Source of the DNA: Klebsormidium nitens
Taxonomy: Eukaryota > Streptophyta > Klebsormidiophyceae > Klebsormidiales > Klebsormidiaceae
Length of the DNA: 50,243 bases
Assembly (NCBI GenBank): GCA_000708835.1
Contig: DF237571.1
Span: 1 to 50,243, forward strand
Direction of reading: 5' to 3'
This document shows, piece after piece, positions 14,733 to 27,900 of the stretch. The translations under genes were made by a program, and so were the position numbers. Every line of letters begins with the position of its first letter. The first letter of the stretch is position 1. The notes beneath the pieces were generated by a model, which was not told where the DNA came from, did no database searches, and saw only the letters and a program-made list of their open reading frames with translations.

Positions 14733-17700
14733 TCAGTCCCCACCGGCCTTGGGAGCAGGCCCGCCTTGCAGCGGCTTGAGGGCGACCATGATGTCGGCAA
14801 ATGATGGCCGCTTCTGCGGCACCCTGCAGACATACCGTGACATGTCAACAAATGCCGCAAACTGCGCTTACAGAAGATACCGCCAGAACAGTGACCTCAT
14901 ACGCTGGTGCATGAAAGCCCTTTCGGACAGGCTACAGGCTGCAACACCACGGGCTTTGCAGCGGATGATACAACGAGATTAGCGTTAGGATGCCCCACGG
15001 CCCTGCGACTGATGGCGCCGAATCACACGAAAGCAAAGATGCAACGCTACAAGGAAACACACAGGCGGCTCGAAATCTCAGCAAGTGCTTTTCCTAAAAG
15101 CAGACCAGGACCGCGATACAAAATCAACTCGCACAACAAGCGCGCGCGGCGTTGCTCACGTGTGCCAGCAGGCGGTGATGAGTGTGGCGAGCGCGGGGTC
15201 GATGTTGTCGGGCAGCTGCAGTCTGCGCTCCTGGAAGCCGACGGCGCCGACGACCTGCATGGGGTTCAGCCCGTTCCAGGGCTGCTCCAGCGTGATGAGC
15301 TCCCACATGATCACGCCGAAGCTGTACACGTCCGCCTTCTCGTCGCTCGGCTCGTTCTTGAGCACCTCGGGCGCCATCCACTCGGGCGTGCCCGCACTGC
15401 TCTTGGACGTCAGGAACGTCGCGTTCTTCAAGCGGGACAGCCCGAAATCGCACACCTGCAGGGCGGAGAAGGGCGGGCGGTCAGGCACAGAAGGAAGCGC
15501 GGACACCAAGGCAGTGTAGACTCCAGTCCCTGAGTAGCGGTCATTGAGCACGTCTTCGGAAGGACTTGAGTAGCACTCACTGAGCACGTCTCCGGAAGTT
15601 CGCATGGAGGTATGCTCTCAGAAGAACTGGGAGGAGGCCAGCCCGAACCTGTTGCCACCTTAGAGAAGACACTGCTAGAGTGCACCTCGCTTTCTGTCGA
15701 CTTTTCTTCTGTGCAACAAAGGGAACAATCTGACACAGTGTGAATCAATCTACTGGGATGTGATGGTGCACGTTAGAGGCGCTCAGCAGAGGGTAGGCCG
15801 GCATGCGCGCACGGGGCTCACCTTGACGGTCCAGTTCTTGTCAACAAGCAGATTGGGGCTCTTGAGGTCGCGGTGCACAATGGGCGGGGAGGAGCGGTGC
15901 AGGTAGTTCATGCCCTTGGCCACGTCCATCGCCATGCGCATGCGCTTGCGCTCGTCCAGCACCTGCGCGCTGTTGGGCCGGTGCAGGATGCGGTACAGGC
16001 TGCCCCTGCACACAATACCGCATGCAAAGCAGTGAGACGGGGCCAGACTCATTGTGCGCTGAGTCGCATGTGCTTTAGAATATCATGATGTAGTGCAACG
16101 GACAAGGACAAAACTCGAAGCAGCCAATCCTCTTTGCTGCTAGTAGACCAGCGGCGAGCAGCAAAGCGGTTCGTCGACCTGCTCGTGACCTACGGGGAGC
16201 AAGTCTGACGGATCGAGCAACCAAGCGCGACATCGCCACGCAACCTGCAACCCTTATGCGGGATGCCCTTGATCTTCTCTCATCCTCTTACACCCTGCGC
16301 TCAAAGAGGAACCTTGTGAGGGGAGTTGCGCGCTCACCGCTGGAGAAACTCGGTGACGATGGAGAGGTTGGGCGGCTTGGTGACGGCGCCCATGAAGAGG
16401 ACGACGTTGGGGTGGCGGCAGCGGCGGATGATGTTGAACTCGGCCTTGAAGTCCTCGATGGCATCCTCGCGGAAGTCCTGGTCCAGAAACACCTTCACCG
16501 CCACCTCCGACCCCTGCCAGTCTGCGCGGTACACCTTGCCGTACGACCCTGCGGGCGGAGACCAGGCCACAGTGAGCTGACACATGAAAGGGCACCAGGC
16601 GACTTGCCAGCAAGTCACTTGCAGTCCAGAGATGGCCTGTGAGCAATTTTCCTTCGTGTGGCGTTTTTAGCAAGTTCGCAAGCCAGGGCTCCCAACCCGT
16701 CAAAGTATGACCACTCAGCAAACAGCAAGGAAGCCATCGCATCTACCTCATGCATGCATGCCTATCCTTCGTTAAGCCTTGTATGCATGCATGCTTATCT
16801 CCATTGATCAGCGACAGCTGGATGCAGGGTGCGGTGCAAAACTCGATAAGAAGAAGCAGTGCTGCTCCGAACCGATTCTCGAACCACTCGACCGAAATCT
16901 AGGCCTTCCTGAAAGCACTCTCTACTCAAGACCTGTAACGCCCCCTCCCTGGCTGCCGCCACCCCCGGCCCCTCACCTGCTCCGATCCTCTCGCCAATGA
17001 CCAGCTCCCTCCCAGGGGTATCTCCCACCTCCGCTCATGGCGTCCGTCTTCTGCTCCGCTTTCTTCTCCGCCCAGATGGAGCTCTCCGCCCACTGCGCCC
17101 CCCGGTTTATCAGCGACTTGCGCACGCTGGGGGGCGTGGCCCGCTTGGCGGCCTCCGCCTCTTCCGCCTCCCGTCCACTTGTGCTAGCCTCCAAGCCAGC
17201 GCCCCTGCCTGCAACCACCCCTTCGGCCCCACCGCCAGCCTCCGCAGAGGCGGCCTTCTCGCCCCCCTCCTCGTGCTTGCCAACCCCAGCATCTCCCCCC
17301 TGGCTGTTCTTGCTTGCGGGGTTCTGATTTTCCTCCCCCTCTTTCCCTTTGTCTTGCCCCCCCTGCGAGCCGTCTGAGCTGGCGCGGGGGTAGAGCGGCG
17401 AGGTGACGTTGCGGTGGAAGGGCGTGGAGTTGGGGGGCCCATCCGGCTCGTCCAGGATGCCGGGCTTGGTCAGGATGTTCACGACGTACTCGCGGTCGTC
17501 GATCTGCACCACGCACGACGCGCTGTCCTCGCGCTGGCAGTGCTTGCACCCACGCACCAGCCGGCAGGGGATGCCAATGCTGTCCGCCAACACCTGCAGG
17601 GGGGAGATGCCAAGCACAGGTGAGAAGAGAGAGGGAAGCCGGCAGAAGAACGCCAAATACTGTGTTTCTGTGTCCTCCTGCTACAGGAGTGCGAAATAAC

Positions 17701-20700
17701 TGACTACCACATATGTGCGTGCATCTTTTGACATCCACCACTCCAGCACCAGGTGTCACGTAAGCCAGGCCTATGTTACAGGCATTACAAGCTGGATCAA
17801 TCAACCCCTCTTACTTGTCAAAACGCAGACAACCCCTCTTACGTGTCAAGACACAAATGATGGGGTAAGACGTTCTTGCGCCCACACAATCCACATGCAC
17901 TTGGGCCCCTACAGCCCCTCTCTGTGGTTCCTGTAAGTCTCACCTTGAAGAGCAGGGCGCGGTGGCGGCAGAGACCGACGCGCAGGGTGCCAAGCGGCAG
18001 CACGATGCTGCCAATCTTGCTCTTGAGCTCCCAGCTGTCAAGGCGCCACGCATCCGCCAGCTCAGCCTCGCGCGCCACAACACCGCCCAGGTGTTCCGCC
18101 ACCATGATGCCCAGCTCGCGTGCCAGCGATGGGAAGTCCTCGTGCTTGAACCCCAGCTCAATGGCCTTGTTCTGCAATGTGGGCATGGGCATGGGGACGG
18201 GTGGGCACGGGTGGGCTTGCTATTTGCAATGGCGGGGGGAAGACAGCAGCAAGGTGAATGCAAGCAGCCGCCCCGGTGGGCCTGACAGTGGGCCTGACAA
18301 GCAATGCGCTCTCTCAAGGACTTGGCACTTTAGAAATACATCGACATACATCCAGAGCTGCAAGCAGATTGCGATCCAGAAGTTTGTACAAAGGAAAAGA
18401 AAAAAACAACACCTCTCAATGATACCTCTCAACCAAGTCCACTGAAGGACTCCTGATTTGTCCAGTGTCCATTTCAGCACTGCCTGTAAGCATGCCATGA
18501 AGCAACACAAACCCTCACTACCAAAGAAAGTACACAGAGATGAGCCCTGTACATTGACAAGCCTTGTTGACAGACCATGAAACGCTTACCTCCAGCGTGA
18601 GCAGGTCTGGGTCCTTGGGCTTGCCGTCCGACCCGTCAGAGCGGTCCACCAGGATGACCTCAAATTGTGTCTCCCCCGGGTGCACCCCCCGCAGCATGTC
18701 CAGGCTGGGCATGCGCCCGTACTCCTCAATCTCGGTGCACATGCTCCACATGGCCGGGCTCATGCCCCACACCTCATAGAAGCCATCCACCACCTTCTCG
18801 TCGTACCCCAGACTGTTGTTCACCTGCAGACCACAGCAACGGCACTCGTAAGCAGGCTGCCAAAGAGAGAGCCACCATTGCATTGAACAAACAGACAGAG
18901 CCGCTTCCAACAAACAAGGTCTATATTGAGCAGCCGGGCAACGAGGCAGCTCCTGAATCAGCTCCTGAATCTGATCCAGCAAGAGGCTTTTTCTACGTCC
19001 ACAACGTGCTTTGAATCTCTTTCAGCTTAACAAAGACTGAACGAGGTTCTGGTCAAGCTTTTGAAACACTGGACAAGCTCCTTAACCATGCCGCTTCCTG
19101 ACTGCAAAATCCAAGTTTCTGAGTGAAGCCCCTGGAACACATAAGCCTTGCACTGGGTTGCTTCCAACCTCGTGCACTGGCTATTGCCCGCATGCAGCGC
19201 TGCCTCACCCAGTATCGGTACGATGTGGCCTCCGCCTGGCTGAGCGCCTTGATGGTGCCCCCTGCGGACACGACCCCGCCCACCACGTTCTTCTCGAGCA
19301 GCTTCGACAGCTCCTGCTCCAGCTCGTCCATCGCGGCAGCCTCGCTCGTCACGCGCAGCGCAAGTGCCACCTGCGACAGCAACAGGATCCCCAATTGGCA
19401 GGCTGCCAGCGCGAGCTGAGGGTCCACAATCTCTGTCCTCCGTTCCATTGAGAGGAAAGAGTTTTCTAGAACGTGCTGGCAGTCAAGAGCAGTTTTTATC
19501 TGATATGCATAAACAACACCCTCACCTTGTGCAGTACATGTCGATGCGTCCGCTTAACCCTAGACATACTGTGCGCTTGACGACAAAGAACGCACGCTAG
19601 ATTTCAGCCCTTGAAGTCGTTCTTCGATAAGGCTATTGGCTACCACTCTCCCTACCTGCAGCTGATAGTTCTCCTCCTCCTTCTTGAAGTCAATTGACGG
19701 CTCCTCCGTGTCCATCAAGGCCAGAGCAGTGGACTGGCTGCCCCCCGCCGTCGAATCGCGCCCGCCCACAATCAGGGCGCGCGAGCTGCCCTCCGAGTTC
19801 CCTGACGATTGGCGGCTCATCATTGGGAATGGACCGTCTGACGTCTGCCCCGACGACTGCCTGCTGGACATGCTCCGTGCCAGCATGCTGTCCCGTCGCA
19901 AACCGTCATCCCAGGGAATGGTTTCCAGCGGCTCCTCCGAGCGTGAGCTATCATCCCGCCCGTACTGCTCATCCGAAGCCCTGCTGCTCGACTCAGAATA
20001 CCTCCTCCCCTCTGCGAGCCGCTCGTATCCACCATCCCGGCCTGTGCCGCCCCGCCCCTGCACTCCTCGACCTCTGTTGTAATCCGCAAACTGGGTGCCC
20101 GAGAGAGATCTGAACCATGCATCCCGGTTCGGGTCCTCCCCTGGCCGGGGGATGTTTCTAAGCGTTCTGGGAGCATCTGGGGTGTTGGCGTTGAGAGGGC
20201 TTGGCGTGGAGAGGCCCGAGATGTCAGCATCCAGGTTTGGAGGAGTGCCTGTGCTGCTGGCGGCCCCGCTCGCGTTGCGCAGCAACTCGCGCGCCGTGGA
20301 CGAGTCCCACTGGTCCAGCCGGTCATGCACGTTGCTCTGGAAGCGCTCCATGAACTGGGCGCGCGACAGCCCATTGGGCAGCCCCGACGGATGGCCCGAA
20401 AACGCTGCGCCTGCATCTTGGCGCCCCTGCTGCCCGTCCAACTCCCCCAGGCTGCCAGCAAAGCCTCGGCCATCGTCCACCAGTGCCCGATCCCCAAGAT
20501 CCAAGGCACTTATCCTGCCGGAGACACCAGGCGAGTGATGCATGGAGCTGCCATCATCGGACTGGGAGTGCGGCGAGTTCTGGCTGCTGTTGGCGGTAGA
20601 GGTGCGGCTCAAGCGCGACAGCTCTCCAGAGCCACGCCGGTCAATTGAGACCCGATACCCCGGCCGTCGCCGCTGCCGATTGAGAGTCTCCAGCATCTCC

Positions 20701-20966
20701 TCTGCGGATTTCCTTGCCGCATCATCAACCCCGGTGGCCGTATTCCTGTCAACCTCACTCTGCTGCCTCTCGTACCCTCGGGCCCCATGCGTTTCTCCAG
20801 AGACACTTCTGTCTCCATTGAGCTCATAAACCCGATAATCTCTTTGCGCCAGCACCGATTCAAGATCATTGCCTCTCCCCTCTTCCTCATCTGTGTGCAG
20901 CGGCCGTCTCTCCTCCTCACTCGCCCCCTGGGCTTCGTCGCCCCGGAGGAGCCCTTTCCACCACAT
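14733..20966 (-). CDS. Raf-like MAPKKK of the CTR1/EDR1 (B3) group, 9 exons, apparent frame offset
   Basis: Exons in transcript order: 20966-19656, 19370-19209, 18823-18590, 18171-17944, 17593-16977, 16548-16338, 16005-15822, 15455-15160, 14823-14733. With one base removed near 17015 the product is about 1110 residues. Residues 1-430 are low-complexity Ser/Arg/Gly/Asp-rich. An EDR1/CTR1-type regulatory domain follows ([48 protein letters not shown]). The C-terminal kinase has [49 protein letters not shown] and [11 protein letters not shown], so it appears catalytically complete. Plant relatives act in ethylene, ABA/stress and defence signalling. I chose ATG 20966 ([14 protein letters not shown]) because EDR1-type proteins start with a short basic hydrophobic segment; the frame is also open to ATG 21026. 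The offset before the kinase domain is described among the findings. Confidence 0.85.
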
Positions 20967-23900
20967 GTGCTTGGTGGGGGACTTGACTTCAAGTGGAGCT
21001 ATCTGCAACAACGCGTGTCCGGACATCGTAAGGCCAACGTCGATCCAATTGGCCTTTATGATAGAAGGAAAATTCTGCATATTCCAAATCTGTCCCACAA
21101 CAAGAGGACTACAAAAAGCATGTGGGAAGCAACTTCCTTGATGCTGTTGACTTTCAAAAGGGACTCTATGAGCTCAAAGAAGAGCATACAACTAGCTCCA
21201 CTGGAAATCCAACAAAATGTCAAGAGCGATCCACAAGATATGTAGGAGACTCTACATGTTAGGTTCACCGCAGGCGCTAGAGAAACTTACTGACAGGACA
21301 CACAGCATGCTTGCTTATGTTAACCCTGAGCATAGCTTCCCCAGCTGCTGCAAGTTGCTACACGCTGCACAGCGCACAGCAGGGCCTGGTATACAGCTTC
21401 TTCCTTGCTGCCGATGTCAAGGCAGCCGGACACCATCACAGAAATGCAACTCCTAGCGGTCATTTGAACATCCTAGCACGAGGCACTCACAGAATCCAGG
21501 TGATCTTAACCATCCGATTGCACAATTCTCTGACTATTATAGTTTCGGACTTCTCTTCATAGCCCAGATGAGAGGACGACCTCCCAAGACGACATTCCAG
21601 TACAGGTAATAATGCTGCGGCCTGCTCCCTGACCGAACAGCCTGGCAACTGCCCTCCACTGCCAGAGTCCACTTGCGCCAGCAGAAGTAGGCGCGGAACA
21701 AACAAACTGACTCTCAGAGTCTCGGTTGGTCCTTCAGCCAGCGCCGCAACTGCAGTGCCACCTGCTCCACCCCTACTACTACTAGGTACCTAGCCAGGTG
21801 CCTGGCGCTAGAAATCCCTTGGCAACTTGCTTCGAAGTTCGATATCGTTCTGTGACCCTTCATGAGCTTGTTACCGGGCGCTGACGCTGAACCGGTGGTT
21901 GGTACCTAGGTACCTTGGTAGGTACCTTACCGTCATCGTTTCGAACTTGCCTCCGGCAGATTTACAGAAATGAAACGCGCGAGCACCGGTCTACCCTACG
22001 GACACCGTAACGGTAAAGGTCAGGCCAAGTCAGGCAAGTGTCTGCAGTCGGGGGGCGAGCATTCCGGTGCCAGTGCCGCACCGTTTGTACTGGTCGAACG
22101 TCGGTACGGTACCGTATCATGTCCCGAAATGTTTGTTGGGGAAATCTTGGGGCCCCAAGGTCGAGATTCTGTTCGATTGTTGTTGCATCGGATCGCCGTC
22201 GGCGTCGGCCCATCCTTCTTGCAACAGCACCTTGGCCCAGGCTGGGCCTTGGGGTCCGACGGAGACGGTCACCCTGGGTGTTGGAAGTTTGTTGACTTGT
22301 GGCCTGCATTGAGCGGGCCCCAAACTGTGGCCTGAACTTTCCCGAAGTTCTCCAACTAGATGATGAAAGTTACAAGAAAGTGATGTTAGCACTTCTCTTC
22401 CTGGGTACTTCAGGTTTTGACCCCGTATAGTACTAACCTATCACATCGCATACGGTGCTTAAGGTACCTACCATTGCTGTTTGAAGTGGGCGTTGAGGTT
22501 GAAGGAACCCACGTGGCTGTCGCGGCGTCCTTCATGCGGTACTGTCTCCTCCCGTGTCGCTGTCAAATTTTCGCTCGTGCGGATCGAGGCGACATAAATA
22601 GAGGCATCCCTGGTGCGCGGTCGCTAAATGCGGATGCATCCGCTGACACCCTCTTTAAAGACTCGTACCAATATTTAACCTGGGGGCGGCCAGTACCATG
22701 TGCGCCCTGGGTACCTACCTACCTAGGTATCGGACCTCTGGAAGCCGCCCGGAATTTCAACAGTACCCGCATCACAGGGGTTCAGAGAAGTTTGTCAGCG
22801 ACAATATCGGGATACGAATCCCACTTCTGAGGTCATACGTGCTGGCGTCCGCCGTCGAGGCCCACCTGACGCCACGACATCCTGTCGAAGGTGGCGCTTC
22901 TCATTGGCTGCGTCGGCGGGCACACTGGAGCCAATGATACCCCATGCTCACCACGTGGTTTGCTTCAGCAGTTTGATTGGAGGCAACTGACACCTAAAGG
23001 TCAGGGCTCAGTGCTTCTCTCGTCGCAAACCTTGCAACATTCCTCGGCACAAATCATCGAATCTCAGCATTATATTCAACTAGATTGGCAGCACACTGTG
23101 CTGCACTCGGCATGCCATTTGATCGAATTACCATGTACATATTGCGCCGAGCGGGTTCAATGAGACCGTCGGATCTACGAATTTCGATCCCAACAGATTT
23201 TGATCCCTGATGATCAGGCTTTTGCTCTTGACACAAAATAGGCAGGAGCGTTCCGAGGCGACGGTTGTACCCCCTGGAGCGAGCTAAAATCGCAGTCGAC
23301 GGCCTGCGACTTTCAACCTCACGTGCAAACCCCCATCGGAGGGCCTGCGACCGTCGGCCGATCTACATGAACCGCATAATACGACAAACACTTGTGAATA
23401 TACTGTATTGTTTTCTAGCGTCAGCTACGAGAAACTACTCATAAATACTGCCCGATGCGTACACCGACTTTGCTATAGCACTGCGAACCTCCTGGAAAAA
23501 AGGTTGTCCAGCTTCTTCTCGCATAAGAGAATCGACGGATGTCTAAGGGTAACAAGGCGGACGAACAAGCGAGGGTCCCTAGGACGCGGTCGCCAAGAAT
23601 TTTGCGACGTCGTACTGCGGCATTGGACGACACCATTCCGGAGGCTTTCGCCATTTTCAATAACGCGTACGCTCGCGCGCATCCGGGGCGCACATGGGAC
23701 AGCAAGAAAATGGCATGCCAAAAAGTGTATGCCATGGCATGCCAAAAAGTGTATGCCATGCGAAGCCTACTGAGGGCCCTACTGACTGCAGCCTGCGTCT
23801 TTGAAAGGAGACCATGGCTTCATGTGCATAAGCCGGGCCCGGCCTTAAAATCGGGTCATCTAATCATCACATTGTCACATTTGAACGTGTCTTATGGTTT

Positions 23901-24957
23901 GCAATAAGGGATCGAGCGGATGTCAAATGCAGACCGTGCCATCAAAATATGATCTGTGTAAGCTAGAATGTTGTCATGATACACTATCTGTGCACAATCA
24001 TATAGACAATCGACCGTAAAGAAGCCTTTCAAGTCATGTCAGCGATCTTTAGACTTGAATGATGGGGCTTGAGCCTCATGATGCATAATGTGGTAGGACG
24101 AAATTGGCAATCCGCTGAATATCAAGGGAGTGAGAAGACTGGCATCGATTCGACCGCAATGGATGTGTCCTAGACCTTTCCTGCCAGACACGCGCCACTT
24201 GCGCCCACAGCTCAATGTGAGGTTTCTAACCACCCGTACGACTTCGTACGCACATGTGTCTACAAGCGGAGGAGGGAGATCGAGAACATTTCCTGCCCCT
24301 TTGCAGCACTAATCTCGAAAGCCAGAGGACATGGTCCTTACTTGAAGCTTTGGTTCTCATGCCACTTATATCCTGGCCCGCATTTTGCCAACTGAGCTTT
24401 TCATCGGACGGCCGCAGAAGCCCCGTTGAGCTTCCATCGGACGGTTTTAACAAAGATTTGGTGTGTGCTTTTTGGGTATTGTCAATGGCTTCCGCCAGGT
24501 TACGAAAATGGCGGAGTTCTATCTCCTCCTTCTTCCTGCATTGTTTGACACATGCAAGGCCTCGTCTGGACTGTCTTAGGTATGCTCTATCCAGAGGAGG
24601 GAGTGAATTTTTGAGTTCTGGTGCCATGCGAAAGCCTTTAAAAAGAGCCGCAAAAAGTGCACACCTTGGGTTAGCTGAATAGTGGTTTTGGCAAAATCCG
24701 GGCCAGGATATAAACAGCATGAGGTTACGGCCCTTGAAAGCTTTGAAGCATGATGTGCTTATACTCAGAGCTTACCTCCATCCGCCCATGCAATTAAAGG
24801 ACTTTGTTGGGTGCACTGTCAATCTACCTTATTCCCGACTGCCGCAATCGTTGGAGTTGCGGTAGGAGTGCCAACATTGACGACGTTTTGTCGTGCTCGT
24901 TGTGTTTGTTGTGATGCTATTGTTCGTGTATCACCACAACAACCCTACCAAACGCAG
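20967..24957. other. Gene-poor 4-kb interval with short repeats
   Basis: This interval should hold the Raf-like kinase promoter and 5' untranslated region on the right of that gene, and the 3' end of the PH-domain gene. Frames are short and without recognisable domains. Palindromic GTAC and CTAG words cluster at 21.78-22.74 kb, and a 24-bp tandem duplication lies at 23710-23757. A sequence at about 22592-22602 (acataaatag) resembles a TATA box, but no gene starts beside it. The longest minus-strand frame (24226-24720) was not accepted as a gene. Confidence 0.5.
23710..23757. repeat. 24-bp direct tandem duplication
   Basis: Two identical 24-bp units stand head to tail (23710-23733 and 23734-23757). 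Each begins atggcatgccaaaaagtgta and ends tgcc. Each unit contains the palindrome tggcatgcca, and a partial match (gcatgcg-like) follows. There are only two copies, so it is a small duplication rather than a satellite. Confidence 0.9.
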
Positions 24958-27900
24958 CTACCAAAAAGGTTTCAGGAGAGCCGTTTCTGTCCCATGTACT
25001 TGAGTACTTAAGGAGGCCAACCGAGCCTCAAGGTCCTTGCAGCGAGCTTCGTGCTTCTTGAGCTCTTTGCACTGAGCTGCTGACAAAGCAGCGCTCCGTG
25101 CATGTTTCAGCAACTCCGCCTCCAACTAGTTAGACACAATTGTTGGGTGTCAGTATACGGACTAACTTCAGCAGCCAGAATGAAAGAGCACGAAGCATTC
25201 TGGCAGGGCACTCATCAGGGGGCACGCCCATGGTTAGATGCACTGTTGGGCCACTCCACGTGGCGGAGTTGAGTCTTCGTCATTGGACGGAAGAAAATAC
25301 AGTCCTTCAGCGAGTTTTTCAAGACAAAACTAGGCCCGCTTACCTCTCGCACCTCATTCTGCAAGCGTTCTCTGTTGGCTCTCTCCCCGTCCAGCTCCCT
25401 CTTCAGCCCGGCCAGCTCCTCCTTCACTTGCCTGACTTCAATCTCCGAAGCCACTGCAGCTTTGGCCAGCTGCTCTCCCGCTTCCTTCCGGGCCTGCACA
25501 TGTCCACCGGAGCCATCCAAGATGGAGGTGAGTGTTCAAGCCCTTTGTCAGATGCGCCACCTTGCAAAAACGGACGCGGAATCACCGGTCCGCTATGCAC
25601 ACATGGTTACGATGCACAAATCAGAGTATCTAAGCTGCCGTGAAGCCCAGCAGGTGACTGGAAGCACGCCCCGTATGAGGCGACAGAAACCTGCACGGAT
25701 GCTGACAGCAATCCCGCAAATACAAGCTTTGCAGCATTTTAACCGAGGCCAGGAAACAAGGCCCGCTGCACATGCCCACTGCCTAACCCACATGGATTTC
25801 AGTCTTCCGAAACGATACGAGCAAGCGTGTTATTGTCAGTTCGGCTTTCGATGGCAAACGGCCTCGCTTAACTTCAACTTGACACCTCGAACTCTCTAGC
25901 TCCCTTCCGTCGACCATTCAAAAGACTTTCACCTCAAAGAGGACGTCCGAGGACCGACATTTTCGCAAAAAGACGACCTGCTCACTGGAAAAAGTCCTCA
26001 GCCCTCACCGCATCTGAATCAAGAATAGTCACCAAGCGTCACCGTTGGCTGTTTCTACGACGAACTGGCGTATCTGGGCACCGCTCTCCCGCTCTCGTGC
26101 TCCCCCTCACCTGCTCCTGGTGCCTGGCGAGCGCTGCCTGCGCCTGCGCCGCACTCTCCTCCGCCTGCTTCATCGCTTTGGCCAGCTCGCGGGCATCGAT
26201 TTGCGCAACAGACTGCATCAACGCCAGCTGCTCCTCTTTGGCGGCCGCAGCATCCCTTGCCATTTGCCTGCATCTCAGATAAGCGGGGGGTAAGGATAGG
26301 GGTCGATGCATCGGAAGCGAACAAGCACACAGACGGCCCTGTGCTCGCATCGAGAGGAGCATCAGAAAGACGCGTGGAATGGCAAGGCCCTGACCCTAAT
26401 GCTTCAGTCTAAGACACCACTGAAGCAATATTGAGTCGGATTGAAGAAAGCTCGCTGACCCTCATTGAACGCAGTGGTTTACGTGCTTTCCGAAAAGACT
26501 TCACACTGACATCTTTGCAGAACGACGGTCGAAAGATCGCAGTTGCAGGCCAGCAGCGACTCACAGCATGGAAATGAGCTGGCTCTTGGACAGCTTGTGC
26601 AGGTCCGCTGAAGAAGAAGGCGGCCCGGAACCCAGCCCGCTTCTGCCGGAGACAGCAGGGCCAGCTCCCCGCCCCAGCTGTCCTTGCTTGGGCCCCGGTT
26701 TGCGGGGGCTGGGGAAGAACGATTGGGGCCGGGCACGGGGTGTGGAGCGCTGGGAGGCAAAGCGGGGCGTCGCATTGGCCCACCCAAAGGGCGGCCCTAT
26801 GTGCCTGCCATAGTCCGTGCTGGAACTGGAACTCGCATGTGGGGCATGGAATTGGAAGCTGTCCTCGTCGGCGGTTCCAACATCCGACTCCCCTGACGTC
26901 TCCCGAGCCAGCGCAATCCCAGGACACGCCGCATCTAAGCTTTGAAACAAGCTGTGGTCTACTGGTCCTGGGTCTGTTGTCTCGCCACTTTGAAAGCTAG
27001 TCCGGCGGTTCAAAGGGCTCGCTTCTGGTGGATCGGGATGTATGACAACTCGAACCTCCCTCAATACTTCTCTAGGCTCCGTCCGCTCCTCCGCTGAGGT
27101 TTGCTGGTGCCCTTCGCAGTTGACACTCGCACCAGTTGCCTGCTCCAGGCTGCCTGAGGTCGGAAGTAAAGGAGGGGGGGTGGCAGGGGACGTCTCTCCT
27201 GATGAAAGCGGAGTCTCAAACGGTGTTTCCAAGCTGCTGTCATCGGGAACGGAGCCTGGCAACCACGAGGCGATGTCCATGTCCAGCTCTCTAAGACTGG
27301 TCGGAACCACTTGCGGTGAGGCTTCTACCACTGTTGAGGAGTCCCCTGAAGAATCGTTTCTTTGAAGCACATGCGCAGGCTGTGAAAGCTGCTGCGCCAT
27401 TCCTGCGTCTTCTTGTGGCTTTTGCTGGCTTGAAAGGGGAGTTGCCCGAGGATTGGTTGCAAGGACACACTCGGAACGCGTCGACGCGCGAGTGCCCAAA
27501 GGACTTTGAGGAACAGGGCTCTGCGTCAACTGCGCACTTTGGCCCCTCCCCAGATCTGGTGCTCTGCTCGCACCGCGCTGAAGTACAGGGCTGGTCTCGG
27601 GCACGCTGCTGTTGCGCCATGCGGAGGCCTTCAGCGACGCACTTGCTGCTTGGGCAAGGAAAGATGGTGAAACGAGGGTGGTGTATGACAAAGAACATTA
27701 CAAGAGAGAGCAACGACTAAGCATATCTTACAGGACAGAGAAATTCGATTGAATCGAGCGTGTTTGCAGAAGAAGGGTGCTAAAAGTGGGGCACCATCTG
27801 GTGCAGAGAAGCTTTGCTCACATCCAGAACCTGCTTGCAATGTGGCAATGTCTTCAGATTAGTGGGAGATCCTCAAGGTGTCCTCACCTGCTGCCACTGC

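Noticed and set aside
16744-16800. Two gcatgcatgc blocks in an intron of the Raf-like kinase gene
   Set aside because: Short ATGCAT palindromes occur in most non-coding gaps of this window, so the pair is not distinctive.
24226-24720. 164-codon minus-strand frame
   Set aside because: It is basic with a small internal repeat (LLKPSDGSS and LLRPSDEKL), but I found no domain and no splice support. It lies in the 3' flank of the PH-domain gene. A small lineage-specific gene cannot be excluded.
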